Shown: in pieces, positions 36,647 to 45,613 of the stretch
How positions within the stretch are numbered: position 1 is the stretch's first letter
Layout: each line of letters starts with the position of its first letter
Origin: Xanthomonas sacchari
GTDB taxonomy: Bacteria; Pseudomonadota; Gammaproteobacteria; Xanthomonadales; Xanthomonadaceae
Assembly (NCBI RefSeq): GCF_024266585.1
Contig: NZ_CP100647.1
Span: 1,531,001 to 1,595,000, forward strand
Direction: 5' to 3'
DNA: 64,000 nucleotides
Program-made: the position numbers and the translations under genes
Notes under the pieces: generated by a model
Databases searched by the model: none
Told to the model about the DNA's origin: nothing
What the model saw: only the letters and a program-made list of their open reading frames with translations

Positions 36647-37354
36647 TCAGCCGACGATGCGGCCGTGGCGCTCGGCGACGTTCTCCAGGCGCGCGCTGAA
36701 ACGGTCGCCCGGGCGCAGCGCGGCCACGCCGGCCGGCGTGCCCATGAACACCAGGTCGCCGGCGCGCAGCGCGAACAGCTTGGACAATTCGTGCAGGATC
36801 TCCGGCACGTTCCAGATCATCTGCTCCAGCAGCGACTGCTGGCGCACCTCGCCATTGACCTCCAGCGACAGGTTCAGCGCTTCCAGCGCACCGACCTCGC
36901 CGGCCGGGATCAGCTCGCTGATCGGCGCGGACGCGTCGAAGCCCTTGGCGATGTCCCACGGCAGGCCCTTGGCCTTGGCGGCGGCCTGCAGGTCGCGACG
37001 GGTCAGGTCCAGGCCCACGCCATAGGCCAGGACCAGCGCCTCGGCGGCGTCGACCGGCAGCACGCCGGCCGGCGCGTCCTGGCCCAGCGCCACCACCAGT
37101 TCCACCTCGTGGTGCAGCTCCTGGGTCGCGGACGGGTAGGGGATGGCCTCGTCGCCGATCACCAGCGCATCGGCCGGTTTCATGAAGAAGGTCGGCTGGC
37201 CGCGCTCGGCCTTCGAGGCCGGTGCGCTGGCGCCCATCTCGCGCGCATGGTCGGCGAAGTTGCGGCCCACGCAGTAGATGCGATGCACCGGGAACAGACC
37301 CAGGCCGCGCACGGGAACGCGCGGAGCCTCGGCAGCGGCGAACAGGTCTTTCAT
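36647..37354 (-). CDS. fumarylacetoacetate hydrolase family protein
   Basis: 235 residues with the FAH core: IYCVGRNFADHAREMG, the metal-binding Glu residues in LHHEVELVVALG, and LVFMGTPAGVAALRPGD near the C-terminus. Small stand-alone FAH members act as acylpyruvases, oxaloacetate decarboxylases or 2-hydroxyhepta-2,4-diene-1,7-dioate isomerases, so the exact substrate is open. The length and motif order are closest to the FAHD1/YcgM type. It is not in an aromatic degradation cluster. Confidence 0.85.
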   Translation of the reverse strand: MKDLFAAAEAPRVPVRGLGLFPVHRIYCVGRNFADHAREMGASAPASKAERGQPTFFMKPADALVIGDEAIPYPSATQELHHEVELVVALGQDAPAGVLPVDAAEALVLAYGVGLDLTRRDLQAAAKAKGLPWDIAKGFDASAPISELIPAGEVGALEALNLSLEVNGEVRQQSLLEQMIWNVPEILHELSKLFALRAGDLVFMGTPAGVAALRPGDRFSARLENVAERHGRIVG

Positions 37355-37435
37355 GGGCGTGCATCCAACGAGAAGGGGATGCAGCAGTCTACCGCGATGG
37401 GTTCAACCCAAATCCAACAGGCATACGGAATCCGC

Positions 37436-37473
37436 TCTTGCGATTCCCCAATCCCGATTCCCCATTCCCCGCT
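37436..37473. repeat. CGATTCCCCAATCCCGATTCC repeat element
   Basis: GATTCCCCAATCCCGATTCC followed by CCATTCCCCGC, between the small membrane protein and the FAH gene. It belongs to the same family as the elements at 4202, 5555, 14515, 17613 and 40175. It is a single arm here, without a nearby inverted partner. Confidence 0.75.
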
Positions 37474-37746
37474 CTAAAGCGGCAAGGCCGGCTTGCGCAC
37501 CACCCGGTACTCGCCATCGACGACATGGCGGCGCGCGGTGGCCGGACGCTTGCCGCGCTGGCTCAGCAGCTTCATGGCGATGCCGCCCAGGATCATCGCC
37601 GCGCCCACGAACACGCTGACGAATACCAACCCGGCCAGGATCGCCAGGCCGAGCAGGCCCACCGCCAGCTTGACCAGCGGATGGCGCGGCTTGCGCGGCG
37701 CGAAGACGTGCCGGAATTGGTCGAAATTGAAGAGGCGAGCGCGCAT
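37474..37746 (-). CDS. small membrane protein, function unknown
   Basis: 90 residues starting MRARLFNFDQFRHVFAPRKP. One long hydrophobic segment (LVKLAVGLLGLAILAGLVFVSVFVGAAMIL, residues ~24-53) probably forms one or two inner membrane passes. The C-terminal tail is Arg/Lys-rich and cytoplasmic by the positive-inside rule. I do not recognise the family. The neighbouring genes are unrelated. The clear hydrophobic profile and dedicated upstream region make it a likely real gene. Confidence 0.7.
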   Translation of the reverse strand: MRARLFNFDQFRHVFAPRKPRHPLVKLAVGLLGLAILAGLVFVSVFVGAAMILGGIAMKLLSQRGKRPATARRHVVDGEYRVVRKPALPL

Positions 37747-37948
37747 GGCAGAACTCTGTTTCAGTTTGAACCGAAGGGGCGCAGTATCGGCGCTGTTTTA
37801 TGTGACGGAGTGAAAACTTCGTTAAGCGAAAAATTAACACTTTGCGTTCAGGGGCTTGCATGTCCTTGAGGAGTGAAGAGGGCGCCGCGCCGCGGGGGCG
37901 AGCGCCCATGCGAAAATGGCGATCTCCTCGTTGCCCGTGCTGCGCGCC

Positions 37949-38287
37949 ATGACCGAATCTCCCGCCGTGCTGGCATCGCTGCACGATCTCGTCCCCGGCG
38001 AACTGGCCGAGGCCGGGGCGGTGCTCGGTGGCGAGTCCGAGTCGTTGCTGCTGTACCGCGAGGGCGACGCCGTGCGCGCCTGGTTGAACGTGTGCCCGCA
38101 CGCCGGGCGCCGCCTGGACTGGGCGCCGGGGCAGTTCCTGAAGAGCCGCGAGGGCCATGTGGTGTGCGCCGCGCACGGCGCCGCCTTCGAACTGCAGGGC
38201 GGCCTGTGCGTGTCCGGCCCATGCCGCGGCCAGAGCCTGCATGCGGTGCCGGTGGATGTGCGGGCAGGGCAGGTGGTGCTGGTCTAG
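37949..38287 (+). CDS. Rieske [2Fe-2S] protein
   Basis: About 112 residues from ATG 37949; an in-frame ATG at 37916 would add eleven residues, and neither has a clear ribosome site. The Rieske cluster ligands are Cys/His pairs in NVCPHAGRRLDW and VVCAAHGAAFELQGG. The second pair reads CAAH rather than the usual CPxH, which is a tolerated change. Small soluble Rieske proteins act as ferredoxins for oxygenases. It might in principle supply electrons to a redox enzyme in this genome, but no partner is adjacent. Confidence 0.8.
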   Translation: MTESPAVLASLHDLVPGELAEAGAVLGGESESLLLYREGDAVRAWLNVCPHAGRRLDWAPGQFLKSREGHVVCAAHGAAFELQGGLCVSGPCRGQSLHAVPVDVRAGQVVLV

Positions 38288-38302
38288 CGCGCAGGGCGTG
38301 CG

Positions 38303-40171
38303 CTACAGCGCGTGCCACCAGTCCATCGACATCAGGTTGACCATCAGCACCACCACCAGCGTGTAGATCAGCGACAGCGGGCCGCCGACCCGCCACAGTT
38401 CGCGCGGCTGGTAGTTGGCCGGGCCGGTGATCATCGAGATCACCGGATTGGACGCGGTCATCAGGTTGTTGGACGCCGACAGCGCCACGATCAGCGCGAA
38501 CGCGGTGGGATTGCCGCCGGCCGCCAGCGCCAGGTTGACCGCGATCGGCACCATCACGATGGTCGCGCCGACGTGGCTGATCACCAGCGAGAACGCGGTG
38601 GTGAGCAGGCCCAGGGCGATCTCCAGTGCCCATACCGGGATGCCCTCGGGCAAGCGCGCGATGGTGTGGCCGGCGACCCAGGCCGCCGCGCCGCTGCTGT
38701 CCATCGCCCAGCCCAGCGGGATCAGCCCGGCCATCAGGAACACGGTCTTCCAGTTGATCGCCGCATAGGCCTCGTCCATGCGCAGCACGCCGGTCAGCAG
38801 CATGCCGGCGACGCCGGTCATCAGGGTCAGCGCCACCGGCAGCTTGGAGGTGAGCGCGATCAGGATGGTCAGGGCGAAGATCGTCATCGCGATCTTGAAC
38901 TTGTGCGGGCGGTGCTCGCCCTTGGGGTAGTCGGTGACCACCACGAAGTCGCGGCTTTCCGAGGCCTGCGCCAGGTCCTGCCAGATGCTGTGGAACACCA
39001 GCATGTCGCCGGCGCGCAGCGGCACCTTGCGCACGTCCTCGCGGATCACCTGCTTGTCGCGGTTGATCGCCAGCAGGCTGATCCCGGCCTGCTTGCGCAG
39101 GCGCAGTTCGGCCGCGCTCTTGCCGATGAAGCGCGAGGTCGGCGGGATCACCGCTTCGGAGATGCCGGCGCGGCTGGGATTGAACAGGTCGCCCAGGTTG
39201 CGCAGGCGCGAGGACAGGCGCAGGAACTGGTTCTGCGCGAAATCGGCGACCTGCTGGCGCGCGCCCATCACCCCGAGCACGCTGCCGACCCAGATGCGCA
39301 TGTCCGCCGGCGGCGCCAGCCGGGTGTCGTTGCCGGTCTTCAGCGCCAGCAGCAGCGGCGCGTCGTGCACGGTCTCGGCCTCGCCCAGGGTCATGCCGAC
39401 CAGCGGGCTGTCGGCGCTGACGATCAGCTCGAACACGTCGCCTTCGATGCCGTAGGTACGCGCGAAGTAGCTCTCGGTGCGCGCCGGGGTGACGCCATCG
39501 TTGATCAGCCGCTCCTCTTCGGCCAGCGCCTTGTCGCCGCGCACGCGGAAGTAGATCAGCGAGGCCAGCAGCAGCGCCACGCCGATCGGCAGCGGCGCGA
39601 ACATGCGCAGCGGCTCGATGGTGGCCATGCCCGAGGGTAGGTTGTTGTTGGCCGACTGCAGCAGGTCGTTGAGCAGGATCAGCGGCGAGTTGCCGACCAT
39701 GGTCAATGCGCCGCCCATCACGATGGCCGCGGCGATCGGCAGCAGCAGCCGCTGCAGGGTGAGCCCGGTGCGCCCGGCCAGGCGCGAGGCCACCGGCAGG
39801 TACAGCGCCATCACCGAGGGGTTCTGCATGAACGAGGAGTTGAGCCCGGCGATGGCGGTGGTCAGCAGCATCAGCCGTTCCTCCACCCCGCGCGCGCGCC
39901 GCAGCAGCCACGACGCCAGCCGGTTCAGCGCGCCGGTGCGCTCCAGCCCGGCGCCGAGGATGGTGGTGGCGATGATGCTCATCACCGCGTTGCCGGAGAA
40001 GCCGCTGAACAGCTCTTCCGGCGCGATCAGCCCGGTGACGCCGAGCACCACCAGCACCACCAGCGCCACCACGTCGGCGCGGATCCGCTCGAACACGAAC
40101 ATCGCCATGGTGAAGCCGACCAGCCCGAGCACGAGCTTCATATCGGTGGTCAGCGTCAGCGCGGTGTCCAT
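38303..40171 (-). CDS. SLC13/DASS-type anion transporter with TrkA-C domains
   Basis: 622 residues, about eleven membrane segments in two halves. Between them, residues ~215-400 hold two TrkA-C (RCK-C) regulatory domains (ELIVSADSPLVGMTLGEAE; AVIPPTSRFIGKSAAELRLR). The transporter halves carry the DASS signatures LNSSFMQNPSVMALYLP and ALSASNNLMTASNPVISM. This architecture is common in sulfate or dicarboxylate permeases. Sulfate is attractive given the sulfur island, but that lies 20 kb away, so the substrate is unassigned. It lies downstream of trmB behind a repeat pair. Confidence 0.85.
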   Translation of the reverse strand: MDTALTLTTDMKLVLGLVGFTMAMFVFERIRADVVALVVLVVLGVTGLIAPEELFSGFSGNAVMSIIATTILGAGLERTGALNRLASWLLRRARGVEERLMLLTTAIAGLNSSFMQNPSVMALYLPVASRLAGRTGLTLQRLLLPIAAAIVMGGALTMVGNSPLILLNDLLQSANNNLPSGMATIEPLRMFAPLPIGVALLLASLIYFRVRGDKALAEEERLINDGVTPARTESYFARTYGIEGDVFELIVSADSPLVGMTLGEAETVHDAPLLLALKTGNDTRLAPPADMRIWVGSVLGVMGARQQVADFAQNQFLRLSSRLRNLGDLFNPSRAGISEAVIPPTSRFIGKSAAELRLRKQAGISLLAINRDKQVIREDVRKVPLRAGDMLVFHSIWQDLAQASESRDFVVVTDYPKGEHRPHKFKIAMTIFALTILIALTSKLPVALTLMTGVAGMLLTGVLRMDEAYAAINWKTVFLMAGLIPLGWAMDSSGAAAWVAGHTIARLPEGIPVWALEIALGLLTTAFSLVISHVGATIVMVPIAVNLALAAGGNPTAFALIVALSASNNLMTASNPVISMITGPANYQPRELWRVGGPLSLIYTLVVVLMVNLMSMDWWHAL

Positions 40172-40174
40172 GCG

Positions 40175-40300
40175 AGGCCGGGAATGGGGAATCGGGAATG
40201 GAGAATGGCAGAAGCGGCCGGTCGTCGCAGGTCGTCGCTATCGGGGAGGGGCGGGCGAGGGCGCTTCCGATTCCCGATTCCCCGTTCCCGATTCCCGGTC
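40175..40300. repeat. inverted GGGAATGGGGAATCGGG / CCGATTCCCGATTCCCC pair
   Basis: CCGGGAATGGGGAATCGGGA at about 40177-40196 and CCGATTCCCGATTCCCCGTT at about 40269-40288 are inverted and ~70 bases apart. The second arm lies within the trmB coding sequence and provides its last codons. Confidence 0.8.
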
Positions 40301-41023
40301 GTACAGCAAATCCCACACCCCATGCCCCAACTTCTGGCCGCGGGTCTCGAAGTGGGTCTGGGGGCGCCAGTCCGGGCGCGGCACGTGGCCGCGCGGGCCG
40401 GCGCGGTTGACCAGGCCGGGGGTGGCGTCGAGCACGTCCCACATCTGCTCGGCGTAGTCGGCCCAGTCGGTGGCGCAGTGCAGGCGCCCGCCGTCGCGCA
40501 GCTTGCGTACCAGCAGCGCGGCGAACGCCGGCTGCAGCAGGCGCCGCTTGTTGTGGCGCTTCTTGTGCCAGGGATCGGGGAAGTAGATGCGCACCTCGTC
40601 CAGGCTGCCGTCGGCGATCTCGTGCTGCAGCACCTCCACCGCATCGTGGTGGTACAGGCGCACGTGGTCGGCGCTGTCCTCGGCCAGCGCGTTGAGCAGG
40701 CGGCCGACGCCGGGCGCGTGCACCTCGATGCCGATGTAGTCGCGGCTCGGGTCGTGTTGCGCGGCATGGCGCAACGCGGCGCCGTTGCCGAAGCCGATCT
40801 CCAGCACCTTGGGCGCGTTGCGGCCGAAGGTGGCGTCCAGGTCGCGCGGCTGGCCGCTGTAATCCAGGCCGAAGCGCGGCCACAGCGCGTCGAACGCGCG
40901 CTGCTGGGCCGGGGTGAAGCGGCCCTGGCGCAGCACGAAGCTGCGCACCTGGCGGTGCCCTTCCTCGACGGTGAAGGGTTTCGGCGGGGTCTTGGCGCCG
41001 GCGCTGGAGAACGGGTCGGTCAT
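40238..41023 (-). CDS. trmB: tRNA (guanine-N7-)-methyltransferase
   Basis: 261 residues (E. coli TrmB is 239). It methylates G46 of tRNA with S-adenosylmethionine. Motifs: [20 protein letters not shown] near residue 91, [16 protein letters not shown], and the signature [18 protein letters not shown] near 150. After the conserved end ([10 protein letters not shown]) the protein carries ~20 residues ([19 protein letters not shown]) encoded by a dispersed GATTCCCGATTCCCC repeat, so the native stop has probably been displaced. It starts ten bases after thiG, making a thiS-thiG-trmB run. Confidence 0.93.
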   Translation of the reverse strand: MTDPFSSAGAKTPPKPFTVEEGHRQVRSFVLRQGRFTPAQQRAFDALWPRFGLDYSGQPRDLDATFGRNAPKVLEIGFGNGAALRHAAQHDPSRDYIGIEVHAPGVGRLLNALAEDSADHVRLYHHDAVEVLQHEIADGSLDEVRIYFPDPWHKKRHNKRRLLQPAFAALLVRKLRDGGRLHCATDWADYAEQMWDVLDATPGLVNRAGPRGHVPRPDWRPQTHFETRGQKLGHGVWDLLYDRESGTGNRESEAPSPAPPR

Positions 41024-41033
41024 GCCTGCAGCC

Positions 41034-41828
41034 TCACCCGATCAGCCCGTCGACCGGCGAGGAGGCGCTGGCGTAGCGCTTGCGCGGGATGCGCCCGGCC
41101 AGGAACGCCTCGCGGCCGGCCTCCACCGCCTTGCGCATGGCGCTGGCCATCAGCACCGGATTGCGCGCGCCGGCGATGGCGGTGTTCATCAATACGCCGT
41201 CGCAGCCCAGCTCCATCGCGATCGCCGCGTCCGAGGCGGTGCCGACGCCGGCGTCGACGATGATCGGCACCTTGGCGTTGTCGATGATCTCCAGCAGGTT
41301 GTAGCGGTTCTGGATGCCCAGGCCGGAGCCGATCGGCGCGGCCAGCGGCATCACCGCCACGCAGCCGATCTCTTCCAGGCGCTTGGCCAGGATCGGGTCG
41401 TCGCTGGTATAGACCATCACCTCGAAGCCGTCGGCCACCAGGATTTCGGCGGCCTTGAGGGTCTGCACCACGTCCGGGAACAGGGTGCGCTGGTCGCCCA
41501 GCACTTCCAGCTTGGTCAGGTTGTGGCCGTCGAGCAGTTCGCGCGCCAAGCGGCAGGTGCGCACCGCGTCCTCGGCGGTATAGCAGCCGGCGGTGTTGGG
41601 CAGGATGGTGTACTGCTCGGGCGGCAGCACGTCGAGCAGGTTGGGCTCGCCCGGGTTCTGGCCGATGTTGCTGCGGCGGATCGCCACGGTGACGATCTGC
41701 GCGGCGGCGGCCTCGGTGGCCAGGCGGGTCTGTTCGAGGTCGGCGAACTTGCCGGTGCCGGTGAGCAGGCGCGAACGGTAGGGTTTGCCGGCGATCACCA
41801 GCGCATCGTGGGGGGCGGGAGCGTTCAT
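41034..41828 (-). CDS. thiG: thiazole synthase
   Basis: 264 residues. It builds the thiazole phosphate of thiamine from deoxyxylulose phosphate, dehydroglycine and ThiS-thiocarboxylate. A TIM-barrel with the conserved [40 protein letters not shown], the Schiff-base lysine region [17 protein letters not shown], and the phosphate-binding [11 protein letters not shown] plus [13 protein letters not shown] chose ATG 41828; another ATG six codons upstream (41846) is possible. It follows thiS by 63 bases. Confidence 0.94.
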   Translation of the reverse strand: MNAPAPHDALVIAGKPYRSRLLTGTGKFADLEQTRLATEAAAAQIVTVAIRRSNIGQNPGEPNLLDVLPPEQYTILPNTAGCYTAEDAVRTCRLARELLDGHNLTKLEVLGDQRTLFPDVVQTLKAAEILVADGFEVMVYTSDDPILAKRLEEIGCVAVMPLAAPIGSGLGIQNRYNLLEIIDNAKVPIIVDAGVGTASDAAIAMELGCDGVLMNTAIAGARNPVLMASAMRKAVEAGREAFLAGRIPRKRYASASSPVDGLIG

Positions 41829-41891
41829 CGGCGGATTATCGCCCATCGCACCGGCCCTGCCGAGTCCGGCCGCGGCGCGCGGCGGCCCGAT

Positions 41892-42092
41892 TCAGCCGCC
41901 GCCCAGCGCGTGCACGATCTCGACCCGGTCGCCGGCGTGCAGTTCGTGTTCGGCGTGCGCGCCGCGCGGCACGATCTCGCCGTTGACCTCGACCGCCACC
42001 CGCCGCTGCCCCAGCCCCTCGGCCTGCAGCAGCGTGGCCACCGTGGTGGCCGGCGCCAGCGTGCATTGTCTGCCGTTCAATTCGATGTTCAT
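41892..42092 (-). CDS. thiS: sulfur carrier protein ThiS
   Basis: 66-residue ubiquitin-fold protein ending LGGG. The C-terminal Gly-Gly is adenylated by ThiF and converted to a thiocarboxylate that delivers sulfur to ThiG. It starts MNIELNGRQCTLAPATTVAT and includes VAVEVNGEIVPR, both typical. ThiF, ThiO and ThiC are not in the window. I see no TPP riboswitch in the 173 bases upstream. Confidence 0.93.
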   Translation of the reverse strand: MNIELNGRQCTLAPATTVATLLQAEGLGQRRVAVEVNGEIVPRGAHAEHELHAGDRVEIVHALGGG

Positions 42093-42265
42093 GCCATCAT
42101 TGTGCAATGCGCGCCACTGGCGTGCGAGTCGTGATTCTTGCGGCAGTGCAACGTGAGCGTGCCCGGCAGAGGTGAAATGATGTCGGCCATGCGGCGACGT
42201 ATGGAGCTGCCGCTCCCCAGTTTCGTTCGATTTCTTGTGTTCCATTTCTGCCCGGGAGGGCTTCC

Positions 42266-44089
42266 ATGACTTCGTCCATCCGTCCGCTCCGCTCGCTGCT
42301 TGCCGCGGCGATCGTGCTCGCCGCCGCGCCCGCGTTCGCGCAGTCCACCACCTATAGCCGCACCGTGTTCTTCGGCGACAGCCTGACCGACGCCGGCTAC
42401 TACCGTCCGCTGCTGCCGGCCTCGGTGCGTGCGGTGACCGGCCAGTTCACCACCAACCCGGACTTCGTCTGGGCGCAGTACGTGGCCGAGTACTACGGCA
42501 CCAACGCCGCCGCCAACGGCAACGGCCAGATCGGCGACGACTATGCCGCCGGCAACGCCCGCGTCGGCGTGGCCAACGCCAGCGCCCTGGGCGTGGCGCC
42601 GTCGCTGGCGACCCAGGCCAGCAACTACCTGGCCGCCAACGGCGGCAAGGCCGACCCGAATGCGCTGTACTCGGTGTGGGGCGGCGCCAACGACCTGTTC
42701 GCCATCGCCGGCGGTGCGCCGGTGCAGGCCACCATCGGCAATGCGGTGACCGCCGAGGTGGGCATCGTCGCGAGCTTGCAGAACGCCGGCGCGCGCTATG
42801 TCATGGTCAACAACCTGCCCGACGTCGGCATCACCCCGCGCTTCCGCGCCGGCGGCGCCGCGGCGATGGCGCAGGGCACCGCGCTGGCCACCGCGTACAA
42901 CACCGCGCTGTTCTCCGGCCTGAAGAGCGCCGGGCTGCGGGTGATCCCGGTCGACACCTTCCACCTGCTGCAGGAAGTGGTGGCCAATCCCGGTACCTAC
43001 GGCTTCAGCAACGTCACCGGCACCGCCTGCCAGCCGCAGATCACCGCGCAGTCGCTGACCTGCAACCCGACCAGCTACGTCAGTGCCGACGCCGCCGACA
43101 CCTATGTGTTCGCCGACGGCGTGCACCCGACCGGTCGCACCCACGAACTGCTGGCGCAGTACGCGCTGTCGATCCTGGAAGGCCCGCGCACCCAGCAGAT
43201 CCTGACCCACTCGGCGCAGATGGTCGGCCGCTCGCGCGCCGACCAGGTTGCCTGGCACGTCGACGGCCGCCCGGAGGCGGACGGTGTGCGCTGGTGGGGC
43301 AACCTGCGCGGCGACATGCAGCGCTACCAGCACGGCGACCTGTACGACGGCATGGCCCCGGCCGGCCTGTTCGGCGTGGACTGGTCGCGTGGCGAGTGGG
43401 TGTTCGGCGGCTTCGGCGGTTTCGGTCGTACCGATGCCGACTTCGGCAACCGCGGCGGCGACTACACCCAGGACGACAGCACCCTGGGCGGCTTCGCCGG
43501 CTGGTACGGCGAGCATGCCTGGGTCAACGCCCAGGTCAGCTACACCTGGCTGAGCTACGACGTCACCCGCAAGGTCAACCTCGGCCCGGCGACCATCGAA
43601 CACAAGGGCTCGCCGGACGGCAGCAACCTGACCGCGGCGCTGCAGGGCGGCTACGAATTCGGCGAAGGCAGCTTCAAGCACGGCCCGGTGGCCGCGGCGA
43701 TCTGGCAGAAGGTCAAGCTCGACGGTTACACCGAGAGCAACCCCAACTCCAGCGCGCTGGGCTACAGCGACCGCGACGTCGAGTCGATGGTCGGCCGCAT
43801 CGGCTGGAAGGCCAGCCTCGATGCCGGCATGGTGAAGCCCTACCTGCAGGCCACCTACGACCACGAGTTCAAGAAGAACCAGGAAGCCACCGCGTGGCTG
43901 CAGACCATGTCCGACCTGGGCGAGTACGCGGTGCCGGGCATCAACTTCGACCGCAACTACGCGTCGGTGGTGCTGGGCGCGCGGACCAAGCTGTGGGGCT
44001 TCGAGAGCAACGTCGGCATCGCCACCACCACCGGCCAGTCGCGCGCGCACGACACCTCGCTGTTCGTGAACTTCGGCGGCAGCTTCTAA
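42266..44089 (+). CDS. GDSL-type autotransporter esterase
   Basis: 607 residues with a signal peptide (LLAAAIVLAAAPAFAQ). Residues ~30-310 are a GDSL lipase domain: FFGDSLTD with the nucleophile Ser39, WGGANDLF (block III) and DGVHPTGRTHEL supplying Asp and His. Residues ~330-607 are an autotransporter beta-barrel ending FVNFGGSF, which places the esterase on the outer membrane surface. It resembles EstA of Pseudomonas aeruginosa and EstP/LipA-type xanthomonad enzymes that hydrolyse esters. A purine-rich ribosome site (GGGAGGG) precedes the ATG. Confidence 0.92.
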   Translation: MTSSIRPLRSLLAAAIVLAAAPAFAQSTTYSRTVFFGDSLTDAGYYRPLLPASVRAVTGQFTTNPDFVWAQYVAEYYGTNAAANGNGQIGDDYAAGNARVGVANASALGVAPSLATQASNYLAANGGKADPNALYSVWGGANDLFAIAGGAPVQATIGNAVTAEVGIVASLQNAGARYVMVNNLPDVGITPRFRAGGAAAMAQGTALATAYNTALFSGLKSAGLRVIPVDTFHLLQEVVANPGTYGFSNVTGTACQPQITAQSLTCNPTSYVSADAADTYVFADGVHPTGRTHELLAQYALSILEGPRTQQILTHSAQMVGRSRADQVAWHVDGRPEADGVRWWGNLRGDMQRYQHGDLYDGMAPAGLFGVDWSRGEWVFGGFGGFGRTDADFGNRGGDYTQDDSTLGGFAGWYGEHAWVNAQVSYTWLSYDVTRKVNLGPATIEHKGSPDGSNLTAALQGGYEFGEGSFKHGPVAAAIWQKVKLDGYTESNPNSSALGYSDRDVESMVGRIGWKASLDAGMVKPYLQATYDHEFKKNQEATAWLQTMSDLGEYAVPGINFDRNYASVVLGARTKLWGFESNVGIATTTGQSRAHDTSLFVNFGGSF

Positions 44090-44179
44090 GCACCGTCCGC
44101 CTTCACCCACCTTGCCCGGCTGCGTGCCGGGCAGGGTAGGGCAGACGATGGTGAGGTAAGCCAAAGGCAGTGGATGCCT

Positions 44180-44245
44180 GTTGTGGGAGGGGCTTCAGCC
44201 CCGACGCCTCGGATCCCGAGCCGTCGGGACTGAAGCCCTTCTGCA
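44180..44245. repeat. REP pair upstream of tRNA-Gly
   Basis: TGTGGGAGGGGCTTCAGCCC and, inverted, GTCGGGACTGAAGCCCTTCT surround a short spacer. It has the same REP core as at the left end of the window and may act as a terminator of the esterase transcript. Confidence 0.7.
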
Positions 44246-44354
44246 TTTCCGGGGTACGCTGCTGGGTAGTGCCGGGCTCGTCCGTGCGCTCCGGCCCGCA
44301 GCACGCCGCTTTCTTGCGCAACCCCCGGCCCAGCGCATAGACTGCACCGGCAAC

Positions 44355-44428
44355 GCGGGCGTAGCTCAATGGTAGAGCTGTAGCTTCCCAAGCTACTGAC
44401 GTGGGTTCGATTCCCATCGCCCGCTCCA
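44355..44428 (+). tRNA. tRNA-Gly (anticodon CCC)
   Basis: 74 bases including encoded CCA. The acceptor arms GCGGGCG and CGCCCGC pair fully. The D-arm is GCTC...GAGC, the anticodon arm GTAGC-TTCCCAA-GCTAC puts CCC at positions 34-36, and the T-arm has TTCGATT. The discriminator base is T, normal for tRNA-Gly. It reads GGG codons. No integrase or attachment-site duplication is seen at its 3' end. Confidence 0.95.
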
Positions 44429-44807
44429 GCTTGCCTTCAAGCGCATAAGTGATTGAAGCCGCACGGCGGCCAGCGCGAGATGACAGCTTCGAACGATCCC
44501 TCTTCGGAGTATCGGTCAAGGTGTCGAATATCCCGAATCCTTCGCTGTCGCGCCGCTCTGGCCCCTCTGCACGCGTTTTTGTCGCGCTACCTGCAACGGC
44601 GGCTCGGCTCACATTTTCCTCGTTCACCCTCTCTGGCCCCGGCGGCGACGCTGCGCGTGTGGTGCGGGTCTGTATGCGGGCGGCGCTATCGAACGTCTCC
44701 ATGCATGCGGACGGGGCGCTCGTGGGTCTGGCCGATGGTGCTGACCGGGTAGCAGTCCTCCGCGCGGCAACGCCTTCCGACGCTGCAGACACGGGCGCCG
44801 GATAGCA
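44429..44807. other. gap of 379 bases with no supported gene
   Basis: Open frames exist on both strands, but none has a ribosome site or recognisable motif. The minus-strand frame that runs through the tRNA antisense (MGIEPTSVAWEATALPLSYA) is a known annotation artefact. The DNA may be the remains of a gene or the tRNA's downstream region; I see no repeats in it. Confidence 0.5.
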
Positions 44808-45428
44808 CTAGATGCGAAGGCCGAGCGTGTGATGGGTTTCGTTGAGGCGATGCAGCGTGAAGGTGCTTTCTTCGATCACGATTTCATTCACGCAGCACGG
44901 CTCCTGCTTGATGCGCCAGTAGCGCGCCAGCGGCAGCCCGAGGCATTGCAGGAGGAGGACCCGGTTGATGCTGTCGTGGCCAACCAGGACGACGGTCTGG
45001 CCGCTGTGATCTTGCAGGATCCTGTGCAGCACCTTCATTGCGCGAACCAGCACGTCCGCCAGCGTTTCGCCTTCCGGTATCAGCGCGAGGTCCGGCATCG
45101 CAAACCAGGTCCGCGCGAGATCGGGCCAGCGCGCAGCCACCTCGTCGTGCGTCAGCCCCTGCCACTGGCCGTAATCGATGTCGGACAGGTCGTCCAGGAC
45201 CTTGGCCGGCACGCCGGTCGCCTGTGCGATCGCGTCGCCGGTCCGTACGCACCGCGACAGTGGGCTGGTGTAGATCGCGTCCGGCGCCCAGCTTTGGGCC
45301 ACTCGTGCCGCCAGCGCTGCAGCCTGCAATTCGCCAAGCTGCGATAGCGGCAGTTCCGCACGCCCGCGAAACCGCTCGGGGGCAATCCAGTCGACATGCC
45401 CATGGCGGGCGAGGATCAGGGTGGTCAT
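44808..45428 (-). CDS. histidine phosphatase family protein (CobC / phosphoglycerate mutase-like)
   Basis: 206 residues. The catalytic RHG motif is LILARHGHVDWI near residue 9 and the second catalytic His is in VVLVGHDSINRVLLLQCLG near residue 152; YTSPLSRCVRTGDAI and EGETLADV complete the site. Family members are phosphoglycerate mutase, alpha-ribazole phosphatase (CobC) or broad acid phosphatases. No cobalamin genes are nearby, so a general phosphatase is the safest reading. The ATG at 45428 gives the standard N-terminus. Confidence 0.85.
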   Translation of the reverse strand: MTTLILARHGHVDWIAPERFRGRAELPLSQLGELQAAALAARVAQSWAPDAIYTSPLSRCVRTGDAIAQATGVPAKVLDDLSDIDYGQWQGLTHDEVAARWPDLARTWFAMPDLALIPEGETLADVLVRAMKVLHRILQDHSGQTVVLVGHDSINRVLLLQCLGLPLARYWRIKQEPCCVNEIVIEESTFTLHRLNETHHTLGLRI

Positions 45429-45613
45429 GCGGCCTTTCTCGCATTGTCTTGTCGAACCAGCGCTGAGCGAGGAGACGGCGCCGCGTCCTCGATGCGCTGG
45501 GGCTGGTGGCGAGCTGGTCGCGACAGTCGGCGGCATGCTGTCAAACCCGCTTCATCGACCAGCGCTAGGCTGGCCGATGCCTGAGCGTTTGCTCGTTGCT
45601 GGTCCTGCTTCCT

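Noticed and set aside
42093-42265. TPP riboswitch upstream of thiS
   Set aside because: The conserved CTGAGA and related core sequences are not visible in this short gap.
44103-44792. Long minus-strand frame containing MGIEPTSVAWEATALPLSYA
   Set aside because: It is antisense to tRNA-Gly; this peptide is a familiar false annotation produced by translating tRNA antisense DNA.
44355-44807. Integration site for a genomic island at tRNA-Gly
   Set aside because: No integrase gene and no repeat of the tRNA 3' end were seen downstream.
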